Positions 17,472 through 26,524 of a stretch of DNA of 64,000 nucleotides are shown piece by piece (positions within the stretch are counted from its first letter, which is position 1; every line of letters begins with the position of its first letter). The notes beneath the pieces were generated by a model. That model searched no databases. It saw nothing but the letters and a program-made list of their open reading frames with translations, and was not told the DNA's origin. The position numbers and the translations under genes were made by a program. Source of the stretch: CAMEON01 sp963643175 (GTDB taxonomy: Bacteria > Bacillota > Clostridia > Oscillospirales > CAG-272); assembly GCA_963643175.1 (NCBI GenBank), contig CAVIJF010000001.1, positions 186,001 through 250,000 on the forward strand. Direction: 5' to 3'.

Positions 17472-20400
17472 TTATACAGGCGGCAGACGTATCTCCAACG
17501 CCTCGCCCAGCGGAACCGAATAAATGAGCAACCTGTCCGGTGCCCGTCCGTATATTTCGCGGACGGCGGCGGCGTACTGCTCCAGCTGTGATCCGTACAC
17601 GTCGGTCAGGCGTGCGGCAAGCAGGGACGGGTTATCCCGCTCGGCGCGACTGATGCGGTCGGTCTTGTAATCGGCGACCGTGATGCATCCGTCCGGATAC
17701 TCGCACAGAAGGTCAATCGACCCCTGTACATACAGTGTGCGGTCGCCCAGCGCTTCCCGCAGGGTTCCGTCACGTGTCAGCGACGCCAGCGGCACAAACC
17801 GCGCGAAGCGGAACTCCCGCCGAACAGCCGACGCGCGGCGCACCTCCGCAAAGAACCTGCTTTCAAAAAAGCGGCGGATGGCATCGCGATCCAGAATGGC
17901 TACGGTGCGGGCATTCAGATACCCGGCTTCCGACAGGCGCGTCAGCTCGGCATCCACCCCATCGGCACACACGCGGTCATAGTCGCAGAACTGCAGGAAC
18001 AGGTGCATCGCCGACCCGCGCTCGGCGGCGGTCGGCTTGCGGCTCTCGGCAAGCAGCAGCTCAAATTCGTCCGCCCCCGCCGCCCGGAGCAGGCGGATGG
18101 ACTCGCGCACCGCATCGGCTGTCCGGGGATCACAGCCGCCGAACCCCCGCTCGGAGTCCGGCAGTTTGTCCTCGTCGCCCACCGGCAGGTCGGAGGACAG
18201 GTAAACGCACCGATCCACCATATCCGGCACCATCCGCGAAGCGGGCACCTTGGTCGGCAGACTGCGGAGCAGCGCCTCGGTGGGGGTGGGAACGGGCAGG
18301 CTGGCGGCAAGGCGGCGATAGTAGGCACAGGTTGCCTCTGCGCGGCTGTCCCCCGTGTCCGCCTCGGTGCCGGAGTCGGACAGCGGTTCGCAGGGCTGAA
18401 CCGAAGCGGCAGGCAGGAGGTTCAGGTCGCCGTAGGCGGAAAGTTCCGGATGCGCCTGCCACGCGGCAGTCACCCAGTCCATATACCGCCCGCAGGACAT
18501 CGCCGCATAGCGATCCCCTGACGGGAAGGGCGGCGGCAGGGTCTGCCTGCCGGTTCCGACTATGTACAGCCTCTCGCGGGCACGTGTCAGGGCAACGTAC
18601 AGCACCCGCATATCGTCCTCGCACTCGTGCCGCGCAACCGCCAGCGACACCGCGCGGAACGGAAGCGTCGTGTACTTCCGGTGCCCCGCCCGGGAAAACA
18701 GCTTCATGCCCAATCCGCAGGTCGGGTCAAAGGCCATATCCGGCATCCGGCGCCCGCCTGCCATCCGTGCGCCGCACTGCGCGACAAACACCACCGGAAA
18801 CTCCAGTCCCTTGGACTTGTGGACAGACATCACCGACACATACCCGCCGCTTTTCCCGTCACTGCCCACCGGTGCGGACACCGTTGTCTCCAGCTTCCGT
18901 TCGAAGTAGCGGATGAAATCATACACTCCGGTGAAGCCGCCGGTGCGCACGGTGCGTGCCGTGTCGTACAGGAACAGGAATGCCTGTCCCGTCCGTGCGG
19001 CAACGTGCCCGTCCTGCCGCAGGAGGCGCAGGATGCCTTCCGCCGGGAGCGTGAAGCACAGGGCGCGGTAGCCCTCCAGCCAGCGAACGAAATCAGCCGC
19101 ACGGCGGGCAAGATCCGTTTCCGACCCGGCGTCTCCGGCGGTGGATGCCAGCGCACACAGCCCGTTGTAAAGGGAGCCGTCCCCCGCCGTCCGGACTGCC
19201 ATCAGTTCATCCAAAGAAAAGCCCGGGTACGGCGCGCGCAGAACCTCCGCCAGCGGAACATCCCGGTCGGGGTTGTCCAGTACGCGCAGTAGATTGACAA
19301 GGTAGCACATTTCCGCCCCGTGCAGCAGATCCTGCCCGGCGTCCGCAGCCTCCAGTTCGCCGCACCCAACCGGAATCCCGGCGGCGGCAAGTGCCGCTGT
19401 CAGTTCGCGGAAATGCGTTTTGGAGCGCATCAGAACCGCAATATCCCCAGGGCTTACCGGATTGCCGTCCGCCAGACGCGCCCCACCGCGCAGCAGCTCC
19501 ACGATACGGTTGGCGATATGCGTAAATTCCGGATTCCGGGCTGCCGTGTCGCGCTCTGCCTGCTCCTCCTCCGCGGCGTCCTCTTTCTCGCTGTACAGCA
19601 GGTCAATCTGCACACGCGGGGAAACATACCCCTCCGGAATGCGCTTGGCAAAGCCCAGATCGTCCTCCGTCCGGTAGCCGATGCTTTCGGGACACGCCCG
19701 GAACAGGTGCCCGCAGATGCCGTTGGTCACGCGGATGACCGGCTCGTCACATCGGAAGTTATCGGACATGAAAATACTGCGCCCGCCGTCATCCTCCGGC
19801 TGTCCGTCCGCGCCTGTGTTGAGATTTAGCGGTGGCAGTGTGCGGCGATAGCCCGCGAATACGGACGGATCCGCCCCCCGAAAGGCATAGATGCTTTGCT
19901 TGATGTCCCCGACCATGAAGCGTCGGTTTCCGCCGATGAGACGAAAAATAGCATCCTGCACCGCATCCACATCCTGATACTCGTCGATGTACACCTCGTC
20001 AAAGCTCTCGCGGTATTCCAATGCAACGGGACTGGGTGAGCCGTCCGGGTTGCGCAGAAGCCGCAACAGATTGCGGCGGTTGTCGGTAAAGTCGCAGATA
20101 CCGCGGCGGCGCTTCTCCGCCGTAATCTCCCGGTCGTATGCCGTCAGGAAATCGTACAGCACCTCGCACATCCGCGCGGTGCGCCGCATATCGGCGGCGA
20201 CCTCCTCCGGGTCGGCAGAAAACCACTTGTCGCGCAGGCTCTTTCTGATTTCTTCCACGTATCCCGCCCGCCGTGCCTTGCACAGCTCCTGCTCCGGAGT
20301 CTGTCCCCGGAGTGTTCCCAGCCGCACCGGCTCGAAGCCGCGCAGGCATACCTGCACGGCGGCATAGCCGTCCGCCGCAGACAGCCGGTCGATAAACTCC

Positions 20401-21212
20401 GCCTCGTATGCATAAGCGGGACCCCACGCCTTGCAGGCTTTCTCGTCCGCCGCAAAACTGTTCAGCGCCTCGCGGTAAAAGGCGCGGGCGGAAGTACAGA
20501 ATTCCGTCAGGTGCTCCCGCAGGGCGGCTCCGGTGCGCGTCGAAAGGAAGTCCGTCTGACTTCCCGCACGCAGTTCCTCCGCCTCGTTCCGCAGCTGTTC
20601 CAGCCCCTCCGGATAGGTCAGCAGTTTTTCGTACAGCCCGCGCAGTGCGTCCGGCAGTCCGTCATCCCGCCGTGCCGGGGTCAGCGCATCGCACAGGTCG
20701 GCGAAATCGTTGCTCTCCAACATGGAGAAAACGGTGTCCCCGGGCTGGCTTTCCGGTGCATACTTTTTGTAAAAGGCATCAATCAGGTCATCCATCACAC
20801 GCCCGCACAGCGGGGCAAGCTCCGCCTCATCCGCAATGCGGAAGGACGCGGGCAGTCCCGCCTCGGCAAAGTGCATCCGCAGCGGCTCCATGCAGAAGGC
20901 ATCGATGGTGCAGATATGCGCCGCGCCGAGGCGCAGCAGCTGATCCTGCAGGCGGCGGCTGTCCGGATGTGCGGCGATGGCATCGTTCAGAGCACCGGAA
21001 ATCCGCTCCCGTAGCTCGGCGGCGGCGGCGCGCGTAAAGGTCACAATCAGCATCCGCGCAATGTCGCCGGGGTTTTCCGGGTCGGTCAGGCGGCGGATAA
21101 TGCGCTCGGTCAGGGTCGCGGTTTTGCCCGATCCGGCGGCAGCAGAGACAAGGAGCGTCCTGCCGCGCGTATTCATAGCGGCAAGCTGCGCCGACGTCCA
21201 CTGTCTTGACAT
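17472..21212 (-). CDS. addA: ATP-dependent helicase/nuclease subunit A (AddA)
   Basis: 1246-residue UvrD-type helicase plus nuclease, partner of AddB in the double-strand-break resection complex that is the Firmicute equivalent of RecBCD. Near the N-terminus are QLAAMNTRGRTLLVSAAAGSGKT-type sequence (Walker A SAAAGSGKTATLT), then IVTFTRAAAAELRERI, the Walker B region YIDEYQDVD and GDIKQSIYAFRGADP. Later motifs are VMSVHKSKGLEFPVVF and LYVALTRARERLYI. The C-terminal nuclease has the VADYKTDRI motif. Length is normal. The start is ATG 21212 behind AAAGGAG; addB ends 18 nt upstream, so they are coupled. Confidence 0.96.
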   Translation of the reverse strand: MSRQWTSAQLAAMNTRGRTLLVSAAAGSGKTATLTERIIRRLTDPENPGDIARMLIVTFTRAAAAELRERISGALNDAIAAHPDSRRLQDQLLRLGAAHICTIDAFCMEPLRMHFAEAGLPASFRIADEAELAPLCGRVMDDLIDAFYKKYAPESQPGDTVFSMLESNDFADLCDALTPARRDDGLPDALRGLYEKLLTYPEGLEQLRNEAEELRAGSQTDFLSTRTGAALREHLTEFCTSARAFYREALNSFAADEKACKAWGPAYAYEAEFIDRLSAADGYAAVQVCLRGFEPVRLGTLRGQTPEQELCKARRAGYVEEIRKSLRDKWFSADPEEVAADMRRTARMCEVLYDFLTAYDREITAEKRRRGICDFTDNRRNLLRLLRNPDGSPSPVALEYRESFDEVYIDEYQDVDAVQDAIFRLIGGNRRFMVGDIKQSIYAFRGADPSVFAGYRRTLPPLNLNTGADGQPEDDGGRSIFMSDNFRCDEPVIRVTNGICGHLFRACPESIGYRTEDDLGFAKRIPEGYVSPRVQIDLLYSEKEDAAEEEQAERDTAARNPEFTHIANRIVELLRGGARLADGNPVSPGDIAVLMRSKTHFRELTAALAAAGIPVGCGELEAADAGQDLLHGAEMCYLVNLLRVLDNPDRDVPLAEVLRAPYPGFSLDELMAVRTAGDGSLYNGLCALASTAGDAGSETDLARRAADFVRWLEGYRALCFTLPAEGILRLLRQDGHVAARTGQAFLFLYDTARTVRTGGFTGVYDFIRYFERKLETTVSAPVGSDGKSGGYVSVMSVHKSKGLEFPVVFVAQCGARMAGGRRMPDMAFDPTCGLGMKLFSRAGHRKYTTLPFRAVSLAVARHECEDDMRVLYVALTRARERLYIVGTGRQTLPPPFPSGDRYAAMSCGRYMDWVTAAWQAHPELSAYGDLNLLPAASVQPCEPLSDSGTEADTGDSRAEATCAYYRRLAASLPVPTPTEALLRSLPTKVPASRMVPDMVDRCVYLSSDLPVGDEDKLPDSERGFGGCDPRTADAVRESIRLLRAAGADEFELLLAESRKPTAAERGSAMHLFLQFCDYDRVCADGVDAELTRLSEAGYLNARTVAILDRDAIRRFFESRFFAEVRRASAVRREFRFARFVPLASLTRDGTLREALGDRTLYVQGSIDLLCEYPDGCITVADYKTDRISRAERDNPSLLAARLTDVYGSQLEQYAAAVREIYGRAPDRLLIYSVPLGEALEIRLPPV

Positions 21213-21229
21213 AGCAGAAATCTCCTTTC

Positions 21230-24200
21230 TCAGTTTTGCCCGGCGTGTTCCGCCACAGGACAGCCGGAGCGCAGGGCGCAGAAGCGGCAGGCATCCTCGC
21301 CAGGCGTGCGGGCGGCTCTGCCGCTGTACAGCGCCTCGCCGACCGCCCGGATGAGCGATCGGACGTTTGCGTCCAGTTCCGCCAGATGTGCCGGAGTGCA
21401 GAGCGCGGCACCGGTCAGTGTACCGTCCTTCCCCACCTTCAGACCCGGCAGATAGTCGGGCGAGAGATCGGCACTGGCGGCGTGCAGTACCGCGTCACTG
21501 TCCAGAATCAGTCCGGAACGGCACGGCGTGAAGCTGCCGTCGTCTCCCTCGACGGGACTGAGGTACAGTGCCTCGGCAGGCAGAACCGCATCCGGCAGTT
21601 TGCCGTCCGCGTCGGCGAACAGGTGCCGGTTGCGCGGTGCGCACAGGGTGAACAGGTACAGCAGCAGTTGGATATTCATATCCTGCCATGCCCGCTTCTC
21701 GGAAAAGACATGGCGTGAGGATTTGTAATCGATAACGCGGACGTACACGGTGCCGCCGTCCCGGAATATGTCCACCCGGTCGATTTTCCCGCCCATCAGA
21801 ATGCAGGGGGATGCGGGCGGGAGCGGGGAATCCGGGTCGCCGTCCGGCTGTTCTCCGCCCGCCCCGGGCAGGGGAGAATCATATCCGCCCGGCAGAGGTT
21901 CCGGAACCGGTTCCAACGGAATCTCCAGCGGCGACGGGTCGCCAGCCCGCCGTCCGCGTGTATCCCACTCCAGCCCTGCGACCGAAAACGAGCCCTGCTC
22001 CAATTCCGCCTGCACCGTCCGCACCAGCATCAGCGCGACGGTGCGCAGGCGGGCAAACAGGTGCAAGAGCCGTCCGTCCCCGGCAATATCGCCGCACAGC
22101 CCGGTCATGTAGTCCTGCATGATACGGTCGGCGGCGGCAACCGTTTCCTCCTCGGTCAGGTGACGGATGCGCCTGTCGCTGTCCAGCGCCGTGCGCAGGA
22201 ACACCTCCAGCACACGGTGCAGGAAAACGCCCGCGTTGACCGCATCCATCCGTGCCTCGACCGGCGCCCGCAGGCGAAGTACGCGGGAGCCGAAAAAGCT
22301 GTACGGGCACCGGGCATAGTTCTGCAATGCCGTATGCGACAGCCACAGCCGCTCCCCCAGCGCCTGCCGCACTGCGGCACGCGGCAGAGTATCGGCAACA
22401 GGCGGACGGTAGGCAAGCGTGCCGTCCTCGGGCAGTGTTTCCGGGAAGGCAATCGGTTCCAGATACGGGAGCAGGTAGCGCACCCGGCTGAAGGCAATCG
22501 AAGGCGCCCGGACACTGCCCTCCGCTGTGGCGGTGTGGGTGAACAGAAGCAGGTACCGCGTCGGCTTGGTCACGGCACGCCAGATATACAGCAGTTCCTC
22601 TGCCGTCAGGCGCGGGGCGCGGCTGTCAAGCTCAATGCCGAAAGTTTCCAGAGTCTGCTTGTCCTGCTCGGTCAGCAGTCCCGTATCGGTGACAGGCTGC
22701 GGGAAATCGCCCTCGCACAGCCCCAGCACCAGCACCGCCGCCATATTTTCCAGCCGCAGGGTGGCGGCGGAGCCGACCGTCACGCAGTCATGCCGCGCCG
22801 GCACCGCCCCCATGTCCGTTTCTTCAAAATACAGCTCCAGCGCCGCGTACAGCTCGTCCGCGGACAGGGAACCGCCGTCGTCCGGCAGCAGCGTGGATAT
22901 ATCCGCCAATGCGCCGGTCAGCAGGTTCCACAGCCGCACCGTCTCGCCCGCCTCGCGCGTCCTGCCCAGCAGGAGCAGCGTCTCGGCGGACGCCGCCAAA
23001 CTGTCCTTGACATTCAGCCCGCACAGGTATTCAAACAGTGCCCTGCTCTGCTCTGCCGGCGTGTCGGCAAGTGCCAGATGTGCCTCCAATGCACACAGCG
23101 GCGGCATGATTGTCTGCCGGACGCGGTTGGCGGCGGCAAGGATTTCCCTCCCGCGTGCCGTCATCTCGGTGGTGTAGCCGTCCGGGTTCATGCTCCAGTC
23201 CCCGGCGGACAGGTCGGACATCCTCTTTCCCCGGATGTGCCACGTGTCGGTATACTCCGCGAAGGCATCAAGGTCGGTCAGCCGGATGCCGCACAGTCCC
23301 GTCTTGCACAGCGACACAACATCTGCCGTCTGGTAGCCCCTGTGGATACAGCGAAGTGCCAGAAGCAGCAGCCGCGCGGCGGGACGGTCGGCAAGTCCGG
23401 TGCGTTCCGACAGGAAAAACGGAATATGCTCCGCCTCCAGCGCCGCATCCAGCACGCCGCGCCATGCGGTCGTATCCCGCACGACTACGGCTATCTGCCC
23501 GTATGCTATCCCCTCATTCCGCAACTCGCCGATGTGCAGTGCGGCAGCACGCGCTTCACCGTACACCGTGCGGGCTGTAATCAGGCGCACCGCCCCCCGA
23601 CAGGCTTCGTCGGGAAGCCGGCGCTCTTCCGGGCGGATGCCGAAGCGCCACAGTTCATCCCCCAAAATGTGCAGTTCCGGCGCGGTATCCGGGACGGCAT
23701 CCGGCAGAACCTCGTCCTGGACCCGGACGCCGGTGTCGGCACACAGGTGCTCCAGACGGCGCACCGTGTCCCGCAGGCTGTCAAACTGGGCACCGTCCCC
23801 GTCGCGTCCCTTCATGCACAGCGTGACCGTGACTGCCGATGCCTGCGCCAGCATGACCCGCAGGACGGCGTACTCCGGCGCCGTAAAGCTGGTGAAGGAA
23901 TCAAGGTACACCGTTGCGCCCCGGAAAAAGTCCTCCCGCTTCAGCACCCCGGCAGTACGCAGCAGGCGGTCGGCGGGGTCGTTGCCGCACAGCTCACGCA
24001 AAAGCCCCCCGTAGGCGGCACTGACCAGCGACAGGTCGCGCAGTTTGTGCGCCAGCGGCGCATCCGGCGGAAGCCGCCGCGCGGCGCGCTCCAGCGTCGC
24101 CGGGAAAACGGCGGCACGCGACAGTTCGTCGGTCGCATCCAGCATCAGGCGGCATAGCGACGGATCGCCGTCCGGCAGCGAATCCGTTCCCGACTCCAGC

Positions 24201-24508
24201 AGTCCGTGCAGTTCCCGCAGGGTACGCCACATCAGCAGGGCGCGTGAGGCGCGGGTCAGCGTGCCAAAGGCGCGCCCGCCGAAACGGTCTGCGACCGTAT
24301 CGCACAGGCGCGTAAAGCTGAGCACCGACAGGCGCTTGCCCGCCTCCGGCGGCAGGTCGGGCAGAACGCCGCTCTCCGCAGAGTACAGCATCTGCTCCGG
24401 CACAAGCAGGTATACCGGTCTGTCCCCGGTGGACAGGTCGGCACGGATGCGCCCGATAACCGAGCGCGTTTTGCCGCTTCCGGGACCTCCGAACAGCAGG
24501 TTCAGCAT
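21230..24508 (-). CDS. addB: ATP-dependent helicase/nuclease subunit B (AddB)
   Basis: 1092-residue partner of AddA, containing an inactivated helicase fold and a RecB-type nuclease with an Fe-S cluster. The protein opens with MLNLLFGGPGSGKTR, a Walker A at 6-13. Cluster cysteines are visible in YARCPYSFFGSRVLRLR and in the C-terminal ACRFCALRSGCPV, matching the family's one-plus-three pattern. The nuclease motif is RVIDYKSSR. I chose ATG 24508 because homology begins at MLNLLFGG and CGGAGGA sits upstream. Longer in-frame starts lie inside queG, whose end it overlaps by 7 nt. Confidence 0.94.
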   Translation of the reverse strand: MLNLLFGGPGSGKTRSVIGRIRADLSTGDRPVYLLVPEQMLYSAESGVLPDLPPEAGKRLSVLSFTRLCDTVADRFGGRAFGTLTRASRALLMWRTLRELHGLLESGTDSLPDGDPSLCRLMLDATDELSRAAVFPATLERAARRLPPDAPLAHKLRDLSLVSAAYGGLLRELCGNDPADRLLRTAGVLKREDFFRGATVYLDSFTSFTAPEYAVLRVMLAQASAVTVTLCMKGRDGDGAQFDSLRDTVRRLEHLCADTGVRVQDEVLPDAVPDTAPELHILGDELWRFGIRPEERRLPDEACRGAVRLITARTVYGEARAAALHIGELRNEGIAYGQIAVVVRDTTAWRGVLDAALEAEHIPFFLSERTGLADRPAARLLLLALRCIHRGYQTADVVSLCKTGLCGIRLTDLDAFAEYTDTWHIRGKRMSDLSAGDWSMNPDGYTTEMTARGREILAAANRVRQTIMPPLCALEAHLALADTPAEQSRALFEYLCGLNVKDSLAASAETLLLLGRTREAGETVRLWNLLTGALADISTLLPDDGGSLSADELYAALELYFEETDMGAVPARHDCVTVGSAATLRLENMAAVLVLGLCEGDFPQPVTDTGLLTEQDKQTLETFGIELDSRAPRLTAEELLYIWRAVTKPTRYLLLFTHTATAEGSVRAPSIAFSRVRYLLPYLEPIAFPETLPEDGTLAYRPPVADTLPRAAVRQALGERLWLSHTALQNYARCPYSFFGSRVLRLRAPVEARMDAVNAGVFLHRVLEVFLRTALDSDRRIRHLTEEETVAAADRIMQDYMTGLCGDIAGDGRLLHLFARLRTVALMLVRTVQAELEQGSFSVAGLEWDTRGRRAGDPSPLEIPLEPVPEPLPGGYDSPLPGAGGEQPDGDPDSPLPPASPCILMGGKIDRVDIFRDGGTVYVRVIDYKSSRHVFSEKRAWQDMNIQLLLYLFTLCAPRNRHLFADADGKLPDAVLPAEALYLSPVEGDDGSFTPCRSGLILDSDAVLHAASADLSPDYLPGLKVGKDGTLTGAALCTPAHLAELDANVRSLIRAVGEALYSGRAARTPGEDACRFCALRSGCPVAEHAGQN

Positions 24509-25398
24509 GGGGCATCCTCCGTTTCCGTACAGTTCTGTTGCCCTGCCGCTTCGTGCAGAGCAAGATTTCTCTCCAGCGGTGCGCGTCCCCGCCACGCAAA
24601 GGCACGCGCCCGGAAGTCAGCCTCCTGCATACCGGCAAGCGTCTGGGCGGTCAGACGCAGTACGCGCCCCTCCCGGAAAAAGGCAATCGGGGTGTCGTGC
24701 GCTCCGGACAGCGCCGCACGGTTGAGCGGGCAGACCAGCTGGCAGTCGTCACACCCCCAGATCAGCGGATGCCGCCGCAGGTATTCCTGCTCATCCGGCG
24801 TCAAGGCACCCTTCTTCTGCGTCAGGGCAGACAGGCATTCGCGTGCCGGGTTCCCGTCCGCATCGGTGGCAGGGCAGGCGCGGCGGCAGGTGCCGCATCC
24901 CGGACAGGCGGGCGGTTCGTTCGGGAAAACGCCCGGGGTGCGTCCCGTAACGGTTGTGAAATCCGCACCGGCAATCACCTCCGCGACGAATACAAAACTT
25001 CCGTACTCCGGCGTGATGAGCATATGATTCTGCCCCAGCACGCCCATGCCTGCCCGCGCCGCCGCCTCGCCCTCGGCAAGCGGGGAATGGTCGGAAAACA
25101 GTGCGAACGGCACACGTCCGAACTGTCCGCGCAGGGCGGGAATCACCCGCTCGGACAACTGCCGGATGTAGAGATGGTAGTCGCGCGGGACGGCGTAGAG
25201 CGAGAGATTCCGCTCCGGCGCACGGGCATCAGCGGCAATCAGGTAGGGCACGGAAAAAAATAGCACCGTTGCATCCGCCGGGATTCCGGCGCGTTCCAGC
25301 AGGTAGGGGCGGGTTATGCGGCAAGCTTTCAGCGGAATCGGGAACACCGCCGTGCCGATCTGCTCTGCCACGGCGTCCTGTATGCTTTTGTCCGTCAC
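24502..25398 (-). CDS. queG: Epoxyqueuosine reductase-like 4Fe-4S protein
   Basis: 298-residue protein of the QueG/DUF1730 family, which reduces epoxyqueuosine to queuosine in tRNA using cobalamin and two 4Fe-4S clusters. The N-terminal half has LFSDHSPLAEGEAAARAGMGVLGQN-like sequence, in which a SDHSPLAE/GMGVLGQN pair is typical. Cluster ligands are in CPGCGTCRRACP and CDDCQLVCPLNR. It is shorter than E. coli QueG because the HEAT repeats are absent, as in many Firmicutes. The start GTG 25398 is preceded by AAAGGAGAG; an upstream ATG lacks a ribosome site. It overlaps addB and is probably cotranscribed with it. Confidence 0.83.
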   Translation of the reverse strand: MTDKSIQDAVAEQIGTAVFPIPLKACRITRPYLLERAGIPADATVLFFSVPYLIAADARAPERNLSLYAVPRDYHLYIRQLSERVIPALRGQFGRVPFALFSDHSPLAEGEAAARAGMGVLGQNHMLITPEYGSFVFVAEVIAGADFTTVTGRTPGVFPNEPPACPGCGTCRRACPATDADGNPARECLSALTQKKGALTPDEQEYLRRHPLIWGCDDCQLVCPLNRAALSGAHDTPIAFFREGRVLRLTAQTLAGMQEADFRARAFAWRGRAPLERNLALHEAAGQQNCTETEDAPC

Positions 25399-25431
25399 GG
25401 CGGCTCTCCTTTCCGGGTAGTGATGCATCAG

Positions 25432-25470
25432 AAAAGCCGACGCACCCGGCGGACGGCTGGGTGCGCCGGC
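25432..25470 (-). terminator. Rho-independent terminator after the parvulin gene
   Basis: On the minus strand GCCGGCGCACCC pairs with GGGTGCGTCGGC (one mismatch) around an 11-nt loop, followed by TTTTC. Confidence 0.75.
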
Positions 25471-25500
25471 GGCTTATCTCCTGAATTGCGCGGTAAAGCC

Positions 25501-26292
25501 TTACAGCTTGTCCACGGGGTAGAGAATTTTCAGCTGGTTAATCTTCTTCTGATATGCTTCCTGCTGTTTCTCCTGCGTGACCTGCTGGTACAGCTCCTCC
25601 CGGATGTCGGAATAGGAAATGGGCGTTGCCTCGTTCTTCTTATTCAGCCGGATGAGATGGTAGCCGAACTGGGTCCTGACGGGACCGGTCAGCTCGCCCT
25701 CCTGCATGGCAAACACAGCCTGATCGAATTCCGGCACCATCTGCCCGCGGGCAAAGTCGCCCAGAGAACCGCCCTGCTTACCGGAGGGGCAGGTGGAATA
25801 CTGCCGTGCGGCGTCCTCAAAGCTGATTTTACCCGCCCGGATGTCTGCCAGAATGCTGTTTGCCTTTTCCTCGGAATCCACCAGAATATGGCTGGCGTTG
25901 ACGCTCTCCTCCGCCTGCAGGTCGTCCTTGTGGGCGTCGTAGTATGCGCGTACCTCCTCTTCGGTCACGCGGACGGACTGGATGCACTTGGTGATGGCGT
26001 ACTCCATCAGCAGCTGATCCTTGACGGCGGCAAGCTGTGCCTTGAAGGCAGGTTCGCGCTCATAGAGGTTGCGCTGGGCATCCAGCAGGAACAGGCGCTG
26101 GGCTATCATCTGCTCCAGCACGGCGGCACGTCCCTTCGGGTTGTCGTATGCCTGCCCGTTGCGTCCCATTGCCTGAATGAAGCGGGTCACGTCCTCCTCG
26201 GTGATGGGCTTCCCGCCCACCTGTGCCAGCACCTGCCCGACGGGCTGTGCGTTTGCGGTTTTTCCGAAATCTCCGGGTGTCAGAATTGCCAT
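25501..26292 (-). CDS. PpiC-type (parvulin) peptidyl-prolyl isomerase
   Basis: 263-residue folding catalyst. The N-terminal part (about 15-125) is a SurA/trigger-type helical chaperone region. The parvulin domain spans about 128-222, with NASHILVDSEEKAN, CPSGKQGGSLGDF and FGYHLIRL, which are the core motifs of the family. No signal peptide or lipobox is present, so unlike PrsA it should be cytoplasmic, or exported by an unseen route. The start ATG 26292 has AAGGAGAG upstream and its own promoter at 26343-26371. A terminator follows, so the gene is probably monocistronic. Confidence 0.9.
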   Translation of the reverse strand: MAILTPGDFGKTANAQPVGQVLAQVGGKPITEEDVTRFIQAMGRNGQAYDNPKGRAAVLEQMIAQRLFLLDAQRNLYEREPAFKAQLAAVKDQLLMEYAITKCIQSVRVTEEEVRAYYDAHKDDLQAEESVNASHILVDSEEKANSILADIRAGKISFEDAARQYSTCPSGKQGGSLGDFARGQMVPEFDQAVFAMQEGELTGPVRTQFGYHLIRLNKKNEATPISYSDIREELYQQVTQEKQQEAYQKKINQLKILYPVDKL

Positions 26293-26342
26293 TGACTGTT
26301 ATCTCTCCTTGACGGCTGCGTCACGAAATTCATAGTGACATA

Positions 26343-26371
26343 AGTATACCACAGAAAGAGGAAATTTGCAA
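26343..26371 (-). promoter_or_regulatory. Promoter for the parvulin gene
   Basis: Minus-strand TTGCAA (26366-26371) and TATACT (26343-26348), 17-bp spacer, TGG before the -10. Confidence 0.8.
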
Positions 26372-26382
26372 GGCTATTTTGT

Positions 26383-26417
26383 AAAGGATTCGCCGATTTA
26401 TTCGGCAGCGCATTTCC
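26383..26417. repeat. Dispersed palindromic repeat, copy A
   Basis: Core GCCGATTTATTCGGC with flanks AAAGGATTC and CATTTCC. It matches copies B to E (consensus GCYGAATMAATCRGC flanked by GGAAR and TTCCCTGA) and can fold into a hairpin. Confidence 0.6.
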
Positions 26418-26451
26418 GGCACCTCTTTCTCCGCACCGCACTGCCTCGTTA

Positions 26452-26499
26452 AAGGCTTCACCGCGCAATTGCACCATCGGAATTGCGCGGTGAAGCCTT
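26452..26499. repeat. Perfect 19-bp hairpin module
   Basis: AAGGCTTCACCGCGCAATT, a 10-nt loop and its exact complement. A diverged copy follows repeat C at 56578-56620. No U-run follows in a useful direction, so it is a repeat element, although it could stall transcription leaving the surface-protein gene on the minus strand. Confidence 0.6.
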
Positions 26500-26524
26500 A
26501 AATCTTGGGGGAACCCCGGAGCAG

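Noticed and set aside
22061..24157. 698-codon plus frame opposite addB
   Set aside because: Antisense shadow; the minus frame has Walker A and Fe-S cysteines.
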